From assembly GCA_016214025.1 (NCBI GenBank), contig JACRPH010000006.1, positions 1 to 45,668 on the forward strand: 45,668 nucleotides of DNA, written 5' to 3'. The notes beneath the pieces were generated by a model. The model worked only from the letters and a program-made list of their open reading frames with translations. It was not told the origin of the DNA and ran no database searches. The DNA comes from Candidatus Woesearchaeota archaeon. Its GTDB lineage: Archaea > Nanobdellota > Nanobdellia > Woesearchaeales > GW2011-AR9. Positions 26,226 to 35,640 of this stretch are shown here, in pieces; the first letter of the stretch is position 1, and every line of letters starts with the position of its first letter. Made by a program: the position numbers and the translations under genes.

Positions 26226-26774
26226 CTAAAGGTTCTTGCTTTCTTCATGTAACTCGTTCCATAGTTGTTTTCCGGTAGCAGTTTTGAAATATTTATGATA
26301 AGTCTTAAGAAACTCAGAGAGAATATCTTTATTTAGCTGTTTTGAATAAACTCTTGCTTGCAATAAAGTATCTAACTCATCAGCTTCCCTAGCTACAATG
26401 GACTCTTTTGTCTTTTGTTCTTGGTATTCGCTGATTAAATTACTAAATTCTCGAGCAATTTTAGCGGGTAGATTTTTCATCAACTTTTCCATAGACTTTT
26501 TTTCAATTTCTTCTTTATTAACATAACTTTTGTCTGCGGGAGTGAGATCATCTATGTACGCCATAATTAAGTCATGTATAAGCAACATCTTTATTACTTT
26601 ATTAGAATCAACCTTTTCCATCTCTGATAATAGCCACCCTAGAGAAGCCGCTCCAAAAGAATGACTGGCAATGGTGTCTTTGATTCCCGATACTCCTTTC
26701 AACATCCATCCCTTTCTCTCTAAATGCTTAATCTTATTTATGGGTTCAAAGAGGTTTAATATGTCATTTTTCAT
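26226..26774 (-). CDS. HD-domain hydrolase (HDDC2/YfbR-like)
   Basis: SHSFGAASLGWLLSEM, LLIHDLIMAYIDD. Confidence 0.8.
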   Translation of the reverse strand: MKNDILNLFEPINKIKHLERKGWMLKGVSGIKDTIASHSFGAASLGWLLSEMEKVDSNKVIKMLLIHDLIMAYIDDLTPADKSYVNKEEIEKKSMEKLMKNLPAKIAREFSNLISEYQEQKTKESIVAREADELDTLLQARVYSKQLNKDILSEFLKTYHKYFKTATGKQLWNELHEESKNL

Positions 26775-27328
26775 GTTGTCTTTTTTCGGATAGATTTAAG
26801 CTCGCCCAGTATTCCCACTAGTTGTTCATCTTTGAGATATTTCTCGACGTTTTCCCAGAACTCATCTAATGACCCGCCTGCAACTTCTTCATACTCTAAT
26901 GTTTGAATTGCCATCTCTAATTTATCGATCTCTTTAAGAAATTTAGCTTCTTGTGAACGGCGATTAATGTAATCATCTATAATCACAAAGTAATCTTCTT
27001 CTGAACTTAACCCGGAGATGATCTCTTTAGCTGATTTAAGTTCTTTCTGATGTTTACTCTTCAGCTTTTCTAGATCTGATATTTTCCCGTGTTCCCACAC
27101 AAGGTCCGTCGTTATTGACTCAGCAATGTCGTGTATCAATGCCATCTTAAGCAGATAAAACCGATCTAAATCTCTTCCCTCAGAGAGAGTCATAGCCATT
27201 ACTGCGACTCTGAATGAATGTTCAGCAACGCTTTCGGGTGAGCTTATACCCTTTAATAGCCAACCTGTTCTCTTAACTTTCTTTAACTTCCCCACTTCCA
27301 ATAAAAATTTAGTTATAGGACTTATCAT
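26771..27328 (-). CDS. HD-domain hydrolase (HDDC2/YfbR-like), tandem paralog
   Basis: AEHSFRVAVMAMTLSE, ALIHDIAESITTDL; ATGA overlap with the next gene. Confidence 0.82.
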   Translation of the reverse strand: MISPITKFLLEVGKLKKVKRTGWLLKGISSPESVAEHSFRVAVMAMTLSEGRDLDRFYLLKMALIHDIAESITTDLVWEHGKISDLEKLKSKHQKELKSAKEIISGLSSEEDYFVIIDDYINRRSQEAKFLKEIDKLEMAIQTLEYEEVAGGSLDEFWENVEKYLKDEQLVGILGELKSIRKKTT

Positions 27329-27399
27329 TTTTTCTCTTATCTTTTAGAGATTGGATTAACTCTCTTAATTTATCTTCTTTTATAGGGTATTTGGCATTT

Positions 27400-28359
27400 T
27401 CAAAATGACAAACACAGTTTAGTTATTCTTATTAGGTATTCGTGAATTACTTTCATATTCTCCAGTGCCTTTCCCACCAAGAGGTCATCATTTACACGAT
27501 GAATGTTGTCTATTCTTTCCATTATCTCTTTCTCTTCTTTAACTAATTTACTCATCTGGTTTCGATTCTTCTGGTGATGGTTGTTCATCATTTCCACGTA
27601 AATTCTCTCAGTAGTAGAGTATATTTGCTCTAAAGATTTAACCGTCTTTTTCTTCTCATCCAAGTACACCAAATCTTGGGCGATGGACTTCAAATGATGA
27701 GAAATATTTTCTAAAAAGAAGTTTATCTTAGACGTTAACACAATCTCCAAGTAATTTAACTCAAACATTTTAGCAATATTCGGGTCAGTAAGAGCTTTTT
27801 TGGTTACTTTCATTGCCAGCAGGTTAAGCTTATTTATCTGCTCATTTAAGTTGTTTATCTCCTCGTAATCCTTTGCTCTGAGCCCTTTCTGAAAGAATTT
27901 TTTAATTTCTACCAACATGGCTCTGAGGATAATATCTTCTTTCTTCAGCACCATACTTGCAGAGGTATCTTTGTAGTCAAAGAAGTTTCTAGCGATGATA
28001 TGTTGTGGAGTATGTTCAATAACATCTAACGCAATCAAGCCCTGAATAATCTCTGTTATCATTACGGATTTGTCTTTTATTTCTTTTCCAACTAATCTGA
28101 TATTTTTGAAGTCGTCAATATAGGCAGAGATTATCTCATTACGCAAGTCGTTGGTATCTTTTCCATCGATATTGATGCAGGTTTCCTCTACTTTTGGGCT
28201 TTCTTTAAGCTCTTGTGGGCTTATCAGCAGATGCCCATTAGTTCCATAACTTAGGCTTATGGTATCTCCCGCTGCAAGTTTATTTTCTCTGACCCACTCT
28301 ATAGGCAAAGAGACTACAAAAGAGGTATTCCCTGATTTTACCAGAGTTCTGAACGCCAT
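27400..28359 (-). CDS. AbrB-PhoU domain phosphate-uptake-regulator-like protein
   Basis: N-terminal SpoVT/AbrB fold VKSGNTSFVVSLPIEWVRENKLAAGDTI plus helical PhoU-like C-terminus. Confidence 0.85.
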   Translation of the reverse strand: MAFRTLVKSGNTSFVVSLPIEWVRENKLAAGDTISLSYGTNGHLLISPQELKESPKVEETCINIDGKDTNDLRNEIISAYIDDFKNIRLVGKEIKDKSVMITEIIQGLIALDVIEHTPQHIIARNFFDYKDTSASMVLKKEDIILRAMLVEIKKFFQKGLRAKDYEEINNLNEQINKLNLLAMKVTKKALTDPNIAKMFELNYLEIVLTSKINFFLENISHHLKSIAQDLVYLDEKKKTVKSLEQIYSTTERIYVEMMNNHHQKNRNQMSKLVKEEKEIMERIDNIHRVNDDLLVGKALENMKVIHEYLIRITKLCLSF

Positions 28360-28444
28360 AATGGTTTTAGAAGTAAGTACTTTATATATTTGGTGTATAG
28401 TATGTCAATAAAGTATATATCTGGGGGGGGCTTTTTGTATTATT

Positions 28445-28789
28445 ATGCCAGTAGAAATAACGCTGGAGCTCCCTCACGCACATAGGGGTGATTTTAGAGA
28501 ATTCCTGCACCGACACCGGCGTGTGGATTCGTTCCAAGAGGTGGATGGATGTTTTATGGTGAGAGTTATTCCTCAAGATAGTCCGGAATTTCATGCGTTT
28601 GTGCGAGGAATAAAAAAAACGTTCCAGGTTAGTGTGGTTAAAGAAACTCCTCTTTGCCAGGGAACGTGCAGAAATGGAACAAACTGCTTTAATCGGGATA
28701 AATATGAGGGTTACTGCTTTCATCATCGAAAGGTTTCCGAAGGTGTGGGAGAAAGGGATATTAATCCCGCTCATCAGGTGATGGAATAA
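28445..28789 (+). CDS. Hypothetical protein with C-terminal Cys/His zinc-like motif
   Basis: LCQGTCRNGTNCFNRDKYEGYCFHH; upstream of the peptide/rSAM genes on the same strand. Confidence 0.6.
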   Translation: MPVEITLELPHAHRGDFREFLHRHRRVDSFQEVDGCFMVRVIPQDSPEFHAFVRGIKKTFQVSVVKETPLCQGTCRNGTNCFNRDKYEGYCFHHRKVSEGVGERDINPAHQVME

Positions 28790-28809
28790 AATAAGGAGGT
28801 AAAGAAAAA

Positions 28810-29016
28810 ATGGAAACACTTGACAGAAAGTTAGGTCTAACAGAAAGTGCAACAAACATAGGAGACTTAAAAACTGAACAAGCACTGGGTAGGTACGCTT
28901 ATTGGAGTACCGAGAGTAGATACGACAAATTAGGCGAAAATTATAGGGGTAGTTCATGTGGTCATTGTGGTGGCAGTTGCCATGGAGATGGTTCTTGTGG
29001 AGGAGATGGTGACTGA
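28810..29016 (+). CDS. Putative RiPP precursor peptide with Cys/Gly-rich C-terminus
   Basis: 68 aa, leader-like N-terminus then YRGSSCGHCGGSCHGDGSCGGDGD; strong SD aaggaggt; 8 nt upstream of radical SAM gene. Confidence 0.7.
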   Translation: METLDRKLGLTESATNIGDLKTEQALGRYAYWSTESRYDKLGENYRGSSCGHCGGSCHGDGSCGGDGD

Positions 29017-29024
29017 TTAAACAA

Positions 29025-29597
29025 ATGACTGGGAATATCTCTAAGCGTAGAAGCTTTAGTCTCCAATGGCACATTACGGCCGAATGTGACCAGAATTGTG
29101 CCCATTGTTACGTTACCGACGACAGAACATACCAGCAAGAACTAGAAAACCCCCTTACTCTTGATGGATGTACAAAAGTAATAGATAGCCATATTAAATT
29201 TGCTGGAAAACTGGGCGCAACACCAAATCTTGTGCTAACTGGTGGAGATCCGCTTCTACGCATAGAGATATTCCATTTAGCATATTGGGATTTCTTTGAG
29301 GAGACGTATGGAATTAAAGTTGATGACCTCTTTGATGAGCTCTATAAGAGTCATACCAATAGTGAACAATTCAATTTTTGGCAAATATCTGAATTGCTTC
29401 CAGAATATTATCTTAAGTTGCCCGTGTTTGCTAAATTTAAGTGGAATTTATTTGACCGGGAAACAGGATATCCCTGGATGAAAAAGATGAAAGTGATAGC
29501 AGACCCTTTATGGAAGCGTAAGCCTAGTTTTAGTACATTTATTGTTAGTTTGCATGAGAAATGTGGGTGTCCTTTAAGATTGATTAAGTTCAAGTGA
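29025..29597 (+). CDS. Short radical SAM protein (peptide maturase-like, possibly truncated/rearranged)
   Basis: FSLQWHITAECDQNCAHCYVT (Cx3Cx2C), LVLTGGDPLLR; only 190 aa. Confidence 0.75.
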   Translation: MTGNISKRRSFSLQWHITAECDQNCAHCYVTDDRTYQQELENPLTLDGCTKVIDSHIKFAGKLGATPNLVLTGGDPLLRIEIFHLAYWDFFEETYGIKVDDLFDELYKSHTNSEQFNFWQISELLPEYYLKLPVFAKFKWNLFDRETGYPWMKKMKVIADPLWKRKPSFSTFIVSLHEKCGCPLRLIKFK

Positions 29598-29600
29598 ATT

Positions 29601-30740
29601 CTAACAACACTTCTCTTTCTTTTCTTCTTCTGTTGGTTTGGGTGGTATTTCTATCCGAATGTGCATATGGTCGCCGTGGCTTCTGTCGGGATAAAAAGCT
29701 TTACCGTATTTCTGCCATTCTTCTTTCCCATATTTTTCTGTTACGTACTTCTTAAGCGGATAAACATACCGCTGGCTCCAGAAAATGTATTCTATCTCTG
29801 AGCTGGGAGCATCTTGCAATGACTTAACAAATCGCCAATTGGCTTCCAGAGTTTCTAGGGTGAGCATCTTCATTCCTAATCCCCTAAATCCGCTGTGGTA
29901 TTCACCTTTCTCATACCAATAATGTCCTACATCTATGTCTATTCCATAGCGGTGGCTGATGTGCGGAGGCAGTCTTCCTCCCCTTGCGCCACTTATATCA
30001 CCAACTGTAAGTACAGGGTAATTTCCGGAATAGGAATAATACACATTAGTAGCACATGCCGCCAAAGCCACGCTGTTGATTAATTCCACCGCTCCAAATT
30101 TGGCCCAATGTTTTCGGGTGCGCATATAATCCGTATCCGGCATCTCTGCCCACTTTAGATGTTTAAAGTATCGCGATTGGCTGAATGGATTGGGGACTTC
30201 AGTTGGATTTAGTGAATAGCAGATAGCAGTTTTATCTACTGCCTCTTCTACAGCTAGCTCTAATCCTGACAAATCAGGAAAGCCCAACTGCGGCAGTTCT
30301 AATTTAGAAGCAAGTTCATGCAGTTTGTGTTGGGTTAATAATCCTAACGTGGCTGCTTCTACCAAATCATCTGGTGCCGGTTTGCAGGCGCTGGCAGCAG
30401 CAGTTCTTTCGCCAAGCTTTACTGAAGGCTGATAATTGGTATAATAAGCAGTAACACACATACCAGTAATCATACCCATAATTGCGACGGTAGTAAAAGA
30501 AAAGGCGGTTTTTGCCCACCCTGGAGACAAAAAGGATGGAAATGAGAAAGATGTTTTGGTCTTAGGGGCTGGTGTAGGCGGTGGATCATTTTCTTTTAGT
30601 TCCATTTCCCACCAGCGATCTTCATACAATCTCTTCAACTTATCATATTCCTCTCGAATACGCATTACGATCTCACTTTTAGATATTCTTTCAGCTAGTG
30701 AGAGGGGTTCTTGTTTGTAGTTGAGGTTTATCCTAATCAT
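29601..30740 (-). CDS. Membrane-anchored MepA-like (M74) murein endopeptidase
   Basis: VGDISGARGGRLPPHISHRYGIDIDVG and PDRSHGDHMHIRIEIP match MepA metal-binding motifs; N-terminal TM AKTAFSFTTVAIMGMITGMCVTAYY. Confidence 0.8.
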   Translation of the reverse strand: MIRINLNYKQEPLSLAERISKSEIVMRIREEYDKLKRLYEDRWWEMELKENDPPPTPAPKTKTSFSFPSFLSPGWAKTAFSFTTVAIMGMITGMCVTAYYTNYQPSVKLGERTAAASACKPAPDDLVEAATLGLLTQHKLHELASKLELPQLGFPDLSGLELAVEEAVDKTAICYSLNPTEVPNPFSQSRYFKHLKWAEMPDTDYMRTRKHWAKFGAVELINSVALAACATNVYYSYSGNYPVLTVGDISGARGGRLPPHISHRYGIDIDVGHYWYEKGEYHSGFRGLGMKMLTLETLEANWRFVKSLQDAPSSEIEYIFWSQRYVYPLKKYVTEKYGKEEWQKYGKAFYPDRSHGDHMHIRIEIPPKPTEEEKKEKCC

Positions 30741-30789
30741 CGCCCAGAAAAACTCTTTCGTGAAGAAAAAGTTCCCTAAAAATTAGTTT

Positions 30790-30987
30790 TTACTGTTCTT
30801 TTATAAGTTTTTTGCATTTGCGGTATATGAATGTGTTGATAAACTGGATTGAGTATAAAGCTGACACCATATTGGTTTGATTTTGTTTTTCAAGAAGCCT
30901 CACTGTTTTTATCATGTTTGAAAGAGTTGCTATAATTCCTAATGCTTCTTTAAAACTTAACGCTAGTGTAATATCTATATCCCCCAC
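30790..30987 (-). CDS. Hypothetical protein (65 aa)
   Basis: ORF only. Confidence 0.35.
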   Translation of the reverse strand: MGDIDITLALSFKEALGIIATLSNMIKTVRLLEKQNQTNMVSALYSIQFINTFIYRKCKKLIKEQ

Positions 30988-31030
30988 TTACTAAAAACAT
31001 ATAAAGCCTCAGTAAACAATTTTAATCAAT

Positions 31031-32488
31031 ATGTGCGGAATAATTGGAATTGTGGGCAGCAAAGACCTGGCTAAAGAGATGTACCGTGGCTTATTGCACT
31101 TACAACATCGAGGACAAGATGCTGCCGGAATCCTTAGCTATGATAAACACCATCCTGAACATGTGAGTGGGGTAAATAGAATAAAACAATTAGGTCTGGT
31201 AAAAAATCTTCTCCCCGAGCTTTCTGAGATAGGTGGAGAGATTGGGATTGGTCAGGTAAGGTACCCAACAATTGGTGAAGGAAAACTACAGGATGCCCAG
31301 CCGTTATACATTACCTCTCCCAATGGAATTTTAGGCATAGCACATAATGGCAACTTGGTAAATTATCTTTCTTTGCGGAAAGAATTAGAACGAGAAGGAA
31401 CCGAAGCTCAGACTAGCAGCGATGTAGAAATTATCCTTAACATCATGGCTAAGAAATATTCTGAACATAACTGCTTGCTAGATAATATCGTTGACAGCAT
31501 TCAAGAAGTATATCAGCGGGTTAATGGGGCATATTCAGTGCTGTGCTTCAACAAAAAGTTAGGAGGATTGATTGCATTCCGCGATCCTAAAGGAATTAAG
31601 CCGTTGCTGTGGGGAAAAAGAACCATTGATGAAAAAGTATCATATGGTTTTGCTTCTGAAGACGAAGCGTTATACGCATTAAAATTTAGGGATGTTCAAC
31701 CGCTTGAGCCGGGAGTAATCGCTATCGTGGATAATCATCGAGAACTGCATTTTAGAAAATTACGCCAAGAAGTACATGCCCATTGCGCATTTGAATGGGT
31801 TTATTTTGCTGGAACCGAAGCACGCTTGGAAAACGTAGGAGTTTACGGAGCAAGAAAGAGATTAGGAGAAGCATTAGGATATCAATTACGAGATAGAAAT
31901 ATCAATGCCGATGCCATTGTTCCTGTTCCGGATACCGCCAGAACTGCGGCCCAATCCCTAGCACAAGTATTAGGAATTCCATTTGAAGAAGGCTTGATAA
32001 AGAACCGTTATATCGGAAGAACTTTTATCATGCCCAATCAAAGAGATAGAGAAACCGCCGTAGGAATAAAATTAAAGCCGGTGCGGGAAGTGTTAGAGGG
32101 AAAAGATATTATCATTGTTGATGACAGCATTGTTAGGGGCACTACTTCACGAAAGATTATCCGTTTAGTTAAAGAAGCTGGCGCTAAAAAAGTATACTTC
32201 GCTTCTACTTACCCTCCGATAGCACATCCATGTTATTATGGGATTGATTTTCAGATGGGAAAAGAATTAATCGCTAATGGAAAAAGTGTGGAGAAAGTTC
32301 GTGCTACTATCGAAGCTGATGGATTGTTCTTTAATACCTCATCTGACTTGAAGAAAGCCATTGGATTAGATGACTTATGTATGGCTTGCGCTACTGGAGA
32401 ATATCCCGCGGATATAAGCGAAGCGAAAAGGCTGGGAGAGTTGAGAGAAATATTGAACGAAAGAACCAGAGGAAGCCAACTTATTTAA
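31031..32488 (+). CDS. purF: Amidophosphoribosyltransferase
   Basis: MCGIIGIVG N-terminal nucleophile, LLHLQHRGQDAAG, IIIVDDSIVRGTTSRKII PRPP loop. Confidence 0.95.
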   Translation: MCGIIGIVGSKDLAKEMYRGLLHLQHRGQDAAGILSYDKHHPEHVSGVNRIKQLGLVKNLLPELSEIGGEIGIGQVRYPTIGEGKLQDAQPLYITSPNGILGIAHNGNLVNYLSLRKELEREGTEAQTSSDVEIILNIMAKKYSEHNCLLDNIVDSIQEVYQRVNGAYSVLCFNKKLGGLIAFRDPKGIKPLLWGKRTIDEKVSYGFASEDEALYALKFRDVQPLEPGVIAIVDNHRELHFRKLRQEVHAHCAFEWVYFAGTEARLENVGVYGARKRLGEALGYQLRDRNINADAIVPVPDTARTAAQSLAQVLGIPFEEGLIKNRYIGRTFIMPNQRDRETAVGIKLKPVREVLEGKDIIIVDDSIVRGTTSRKIIRLVKEAGAKKVYFASTYPPIAHPCYYGIDFQMGKELIANGKSVEKVRATIEADGLFFNTSSDLKKAIGLDDLCMACATGEYPADISEAKRLGELREILNERTRGSQLI

Positions 32489-32511
32489 ACCCCGACTAAT
32501 TACCTTCTGTT

Positions 32512-32646
32512 ATGATTTCCAATTGTCCAGATTGCGGTAAAACACTTCACGTCGGCCAGCACAAATTTGCTGACGGATTGTTTGAAGTATATTACTGCAA
32601 AGAGTGCGGATTTAGGAAAGAAGAGAAGATAAAAGAAGAGATGTAA
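32512..32646 (+). CDS. Small zinc-ribbon protein, 44 aa
   Basis: MISNCPDCGKTLHVGQHKFADGLFEVYYCKECGFRKEEKIKEEM: two CxxC pairs; not in the ORF track. Confidence 0.65.
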   Translation: MISNCPDCGKTLHVGQHKFADGLFEVYYCKECGFRKEEKIKEEM

Positions 32647-32649
32647 AAA

Positions 32650-32967
32650 TCAGTGTGTGGCACGATTCAGCATGGCTATCATCTCTGGTGTTCTCTTGCC
32701 TGCAACCAGAAGATGTTTCCTGAAAGAATTTAGCTCATCAATAAAAATCTCTACTCTGTCTTTGGTATAAAATAATGCTTCATCTCCTCTTTGGGAATTT
32801 TGTTTATACACTTGTATACCCCTAAACTCTTGGGCAGTTCTCCCCGCTTCTGTTTTGATAATATTCATTAGCTCTATAAACGAATTCACTTGAGCATCAT
32901 CGATACGGCTGTAGCTCATCCAAGCCATCCGTTCTGGCTTTTTTCTTAACAATACCATTTCATCCAC
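32650..32967 (-). CDS. Hypothetical protein (105 aa)
   Basis: ORF preceded by ggaggtgg-type SD-like sequence on the minus strand (ccacctc at 32960-32980). Confidence 0.55.
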   Translation of the reverse strand: MDEMVLLRKKPERMAWMSYSRIDDAQVNSFIELMNIIKTEAGRTAQEFRGIQVYKQNSQRGDEALFYTKDRVEIFIDELNSFRKHLLVAGKRTPEMIAMLNRATH

Positions 32968-33002
32968 CTCTTTCTGTTTTGTTTAATATTGCTTAATTAA
33001 AT

Positions 33003-34293
33003 TCACATCAACCCTTTGGGCATTTTCCCGCTCATCTTCCGCATCATCTTGGAGATATCTTTCTCGCTTTTGAACATCTTGACCATCTTCTTGGCCAGGC
33101 GATACTGCTTGAGTAATTCTCGGATATCGGTAACTTTAACTCCTGAACCGGCTGAAATGCGTTCAATCCTATCCGCATTAATGAGCTCTGGCTCTTCTAA
33201 TCACTTCCAGAGCATCTTTAGGCAGTTTTAATGAGCCCATGCCCGGAATCATCTCCAGAATCTTGCCGAAGGAGCCCATCTTCTTCATGGATTTCATCTG
33301 CTGGTACAGATCTAATAAATTGAAATCTCCTTTGAGCAGTTTCTTCTCCAGGTCTTTGGCATCTTCTTCGGTAATAACTTCCCGGGCTTTTTCCAGCAGT
33401 GATTCAATATCTCCCATGCCGATTAATTTGCCCACGAATCTCTGCGGATGGAATAATTCCAGCTCATCAATCTTCTCTCCTACACCAATGAAAGTAATAG
33501 GGGCATTAGTTACTGAGCATGCAGATAAAGCTCCGCCGCCTTTAGCGGTGCCTTCTAATTTAGTTACGATGACTCCAGTTACGTTACAAGTATCGTGAAA
33601 AGCCTGGGCCTGTTTTTGCGCCGCTTGTCCGATATCAGCTGAGATAACTAACAAGCGCTCGTCAGGCTGCGCCGCTTTATTGAGCAGATTTAATTCTTCG
33701 ATAAGTTCTGATGACAACGCATCTCTTCCTGCCGTGTCAATTATCACTACATCATATTCAGAAAGCTTGGATTGGAATGAAGAGTAAATCTTTAACGGAT
33801 CTTTGCTTCCTTTAACTCCCAGAAAATCTACGCCAACAGCCTTGGCTAACTGCTCCAGCTGTTCATAGGCTGCCGGTCTCCACGTATCAGTCTGCATTAC
33901 TGCTACTTTATATCCCCTTTTGCGGTAGAACTTGGCTAATTTTCCGACACTGGTTGTTTTTCCCGATCCGAAGAGCCCCACCAGCATTATCTGTGTCGGC
34001 TTTTTCCCTACTTTGACTTCATGAGCTTCTTTCCCCAGAAAGTTGGTTAATTCTTCGTAAACGATAGTTATTAATTGCTCTCTTTTGGTTATGCCTGGAG
34101 GAGCAGATTCTTTAGCCCGCTCTTTGATTTTGGTGGTTAAGTTGAATACTAACTGGACATTGGTATCGGATTGAAGCAAGGCACGTTGAATATCTTTAAC
34201 TAATTCATTGATGAGCTTATCATCTACAAATACAGCTTTGGTTATTTTCTGCAGGGTGTTCTTCAATGATTCACCGAGTTTTTCCAGTACCAT
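33003..34293 (-). pseudogene. srp54: SRP54 (signal recognition particle GTPase), frame-disrupted in M domain
   Basis: LVGLFGSGKTTSVGKLA, DTWRPAAYEQL, IDTAGRD, TKLEGTAKGGGALS. ORF stops after KLPKDALEVIRRARAH, while LEEPELINADRIERISAGSGVKVTDIRELLKQYRLAKKMVKMFK...KMPKGLM continues in another frame (33003-33200). Confidence 0.88.
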
Positions 34294-34356
34294 GGTTTAA
34301 GTGAAAAAGAATATGATTATATAAAAGTTATGGGGAGGAATGAAGAAAATTATAAC

Positions 34357-35523
34357 TTAATACCCCACCACCATCACCACTCCCAGAATGATGGTTATAA
34401 CACACAAAACTATATTCAGCACTTTTACCTGCTTCTTTTTCCACAGCCATTGCCCTTTCACGCCGGATTCTTCACCTGATTCCCTAATCCAATATACCAG
34501 CCAGCTTAGGGCAACCATTAATGCAATAGTGAGCAATACATAAAACACCAACACCGCAAACACCGTAATATTAAACTGCTGTCCCAGCAAGTAGCTTAAC
34601 CATTCCGCATATACTTTATGCGCCCCAGCAAAGCTGAATAGTCCGACCACTATTCCGATAATCATAGTTCCTAAGCCAGAAAATAACTTATCCAATTTCT
34701 GGTTGTATTCAACATGTTTATGATGAGCCATTCCCTGGAACAATTCTTTGCCCGAGAAAGCATGGCGAAGCAACAACAGAGATAATATCATCATAATTAT
34801 TCCTATTGTTTTAGAAGCATAATAACTTACTGCCTCAATTCCGAACCAAGAGAAAAACCCAGAGCCAAACACTAAATAAGCGATTAATATCCCAAAGGTA
34901 AACGTCAATGCCCGCTGCAGCACTACTTTTCTGCTCTTGCCGCTTATTCCGACTACTGCCATTATGCTAAGTAATATTCCAACCACCCCCAAAAATCCCG
35001 GACTGAAATAATTATTAATTGCTCCGCCGATTACCCGCACCGGTGTTAATGATTCTAAAATTGAACATGGCGAGCTTTTTCCCACGATTCCGGCTACGAA
35101 CCTGGACTCTGCTGCCGGACAGGCAGAATTGTTATTTTCAACCAGATGATTTTCTAACATTTCCCGAATGGGCTTCTCACCGATAAAATAACCGGTAGAA
35201 GTAAACACCACTGGAACTCCTTGCGAAGTTTCGGGGATTCCATAAGCTTGATAGAATGATTGCATTTCAGCATAATGTTCTGAATTATAATATACTTCCG
35301 CTTTCTTAACTGTGAGTTCAGGATGCACTTCCATCAACTGATCCATAAAAGCTTCAATGCTTACTGCTTCTTCGCTGTTTCTTCCATAGAAGTAATAGAT
35401 ACAATCAGAATAAAGGGAAGCATCGGAAGAGACCTCTTCAGCCACAGCCACATTAAATAGTATAGCTGCTATTAACATACGTATAATCCACAGTACTAAC
35501 CACTTGTGCAGCATCTTCACCAT
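34357..35523 (-). CDS. Thioredoxin-fold-like N-terminus fused to polytopic DsbD/CcdA-like membrane domain
   Basis: IYYFYGRNSEEAV...GVPVVFTSTGYFIGEKPI thioredoxin-like pattern followed by multiple TM segments. Confidence 0.55.
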   Translation of the reverse strand: MVKMLHKWLVLWIIRMLIAAILFNVAVAEEVSSDASLYSDCIYYFYGRNSEEAVSIEAFMDQLMEVHPELTVKKAEVYYNSEHYAEMQSFYQAYGIPETSQGVPVVFTSTGYFIGEKPIREMLENHLVENNNSACPAAESRFVAGIVGKSSPCSILESLTPVRVIGGAINNYFSPGFLGVVGILLSIMAVVGISGKSRKVVLQRALTFTFGILIAYLVFGSGFFSWFGIEAVSYYASKTIGIIMMILSLLLLRHAFSGKELFQGMAHHKHVEYNQKLDKLFSGLGTMIIGIVVGLFSFAGAHKVYAEWLSYLLGQQFNITVFAVLVFYVLLTIALMVALSWLVYWIRESGEESGVKGQWLWKKKQVKVLNIVLCVITIILGVVMVVGY

Positions 35524-35640
35524 TTTTGTATCTCTGTGCCTACGTTTTCTTCAAAAGCATGGAATATTTTAAATACTTTTTCTTTTAATTCTGATTTAGG
35601 CTTGGAGGAGTATATAAATTGATATCCTCCTTTTTCTAAA

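Noticed and set aside
28423-28430. G8 run between PhoU-like gene and the zinc-like ORF
   Set aside because: Single homopolymer in a divergent promoter region; no further structure, possibly just chance.
28382-29074. 230-aa minus-strand ORF antisense to the peptide/rSAM locus
   Set aside because: Composition is non-protein-like (His/Ser/Leu-rich), no recognisable motif; the plus-strand genes have SDs and clear motifs.
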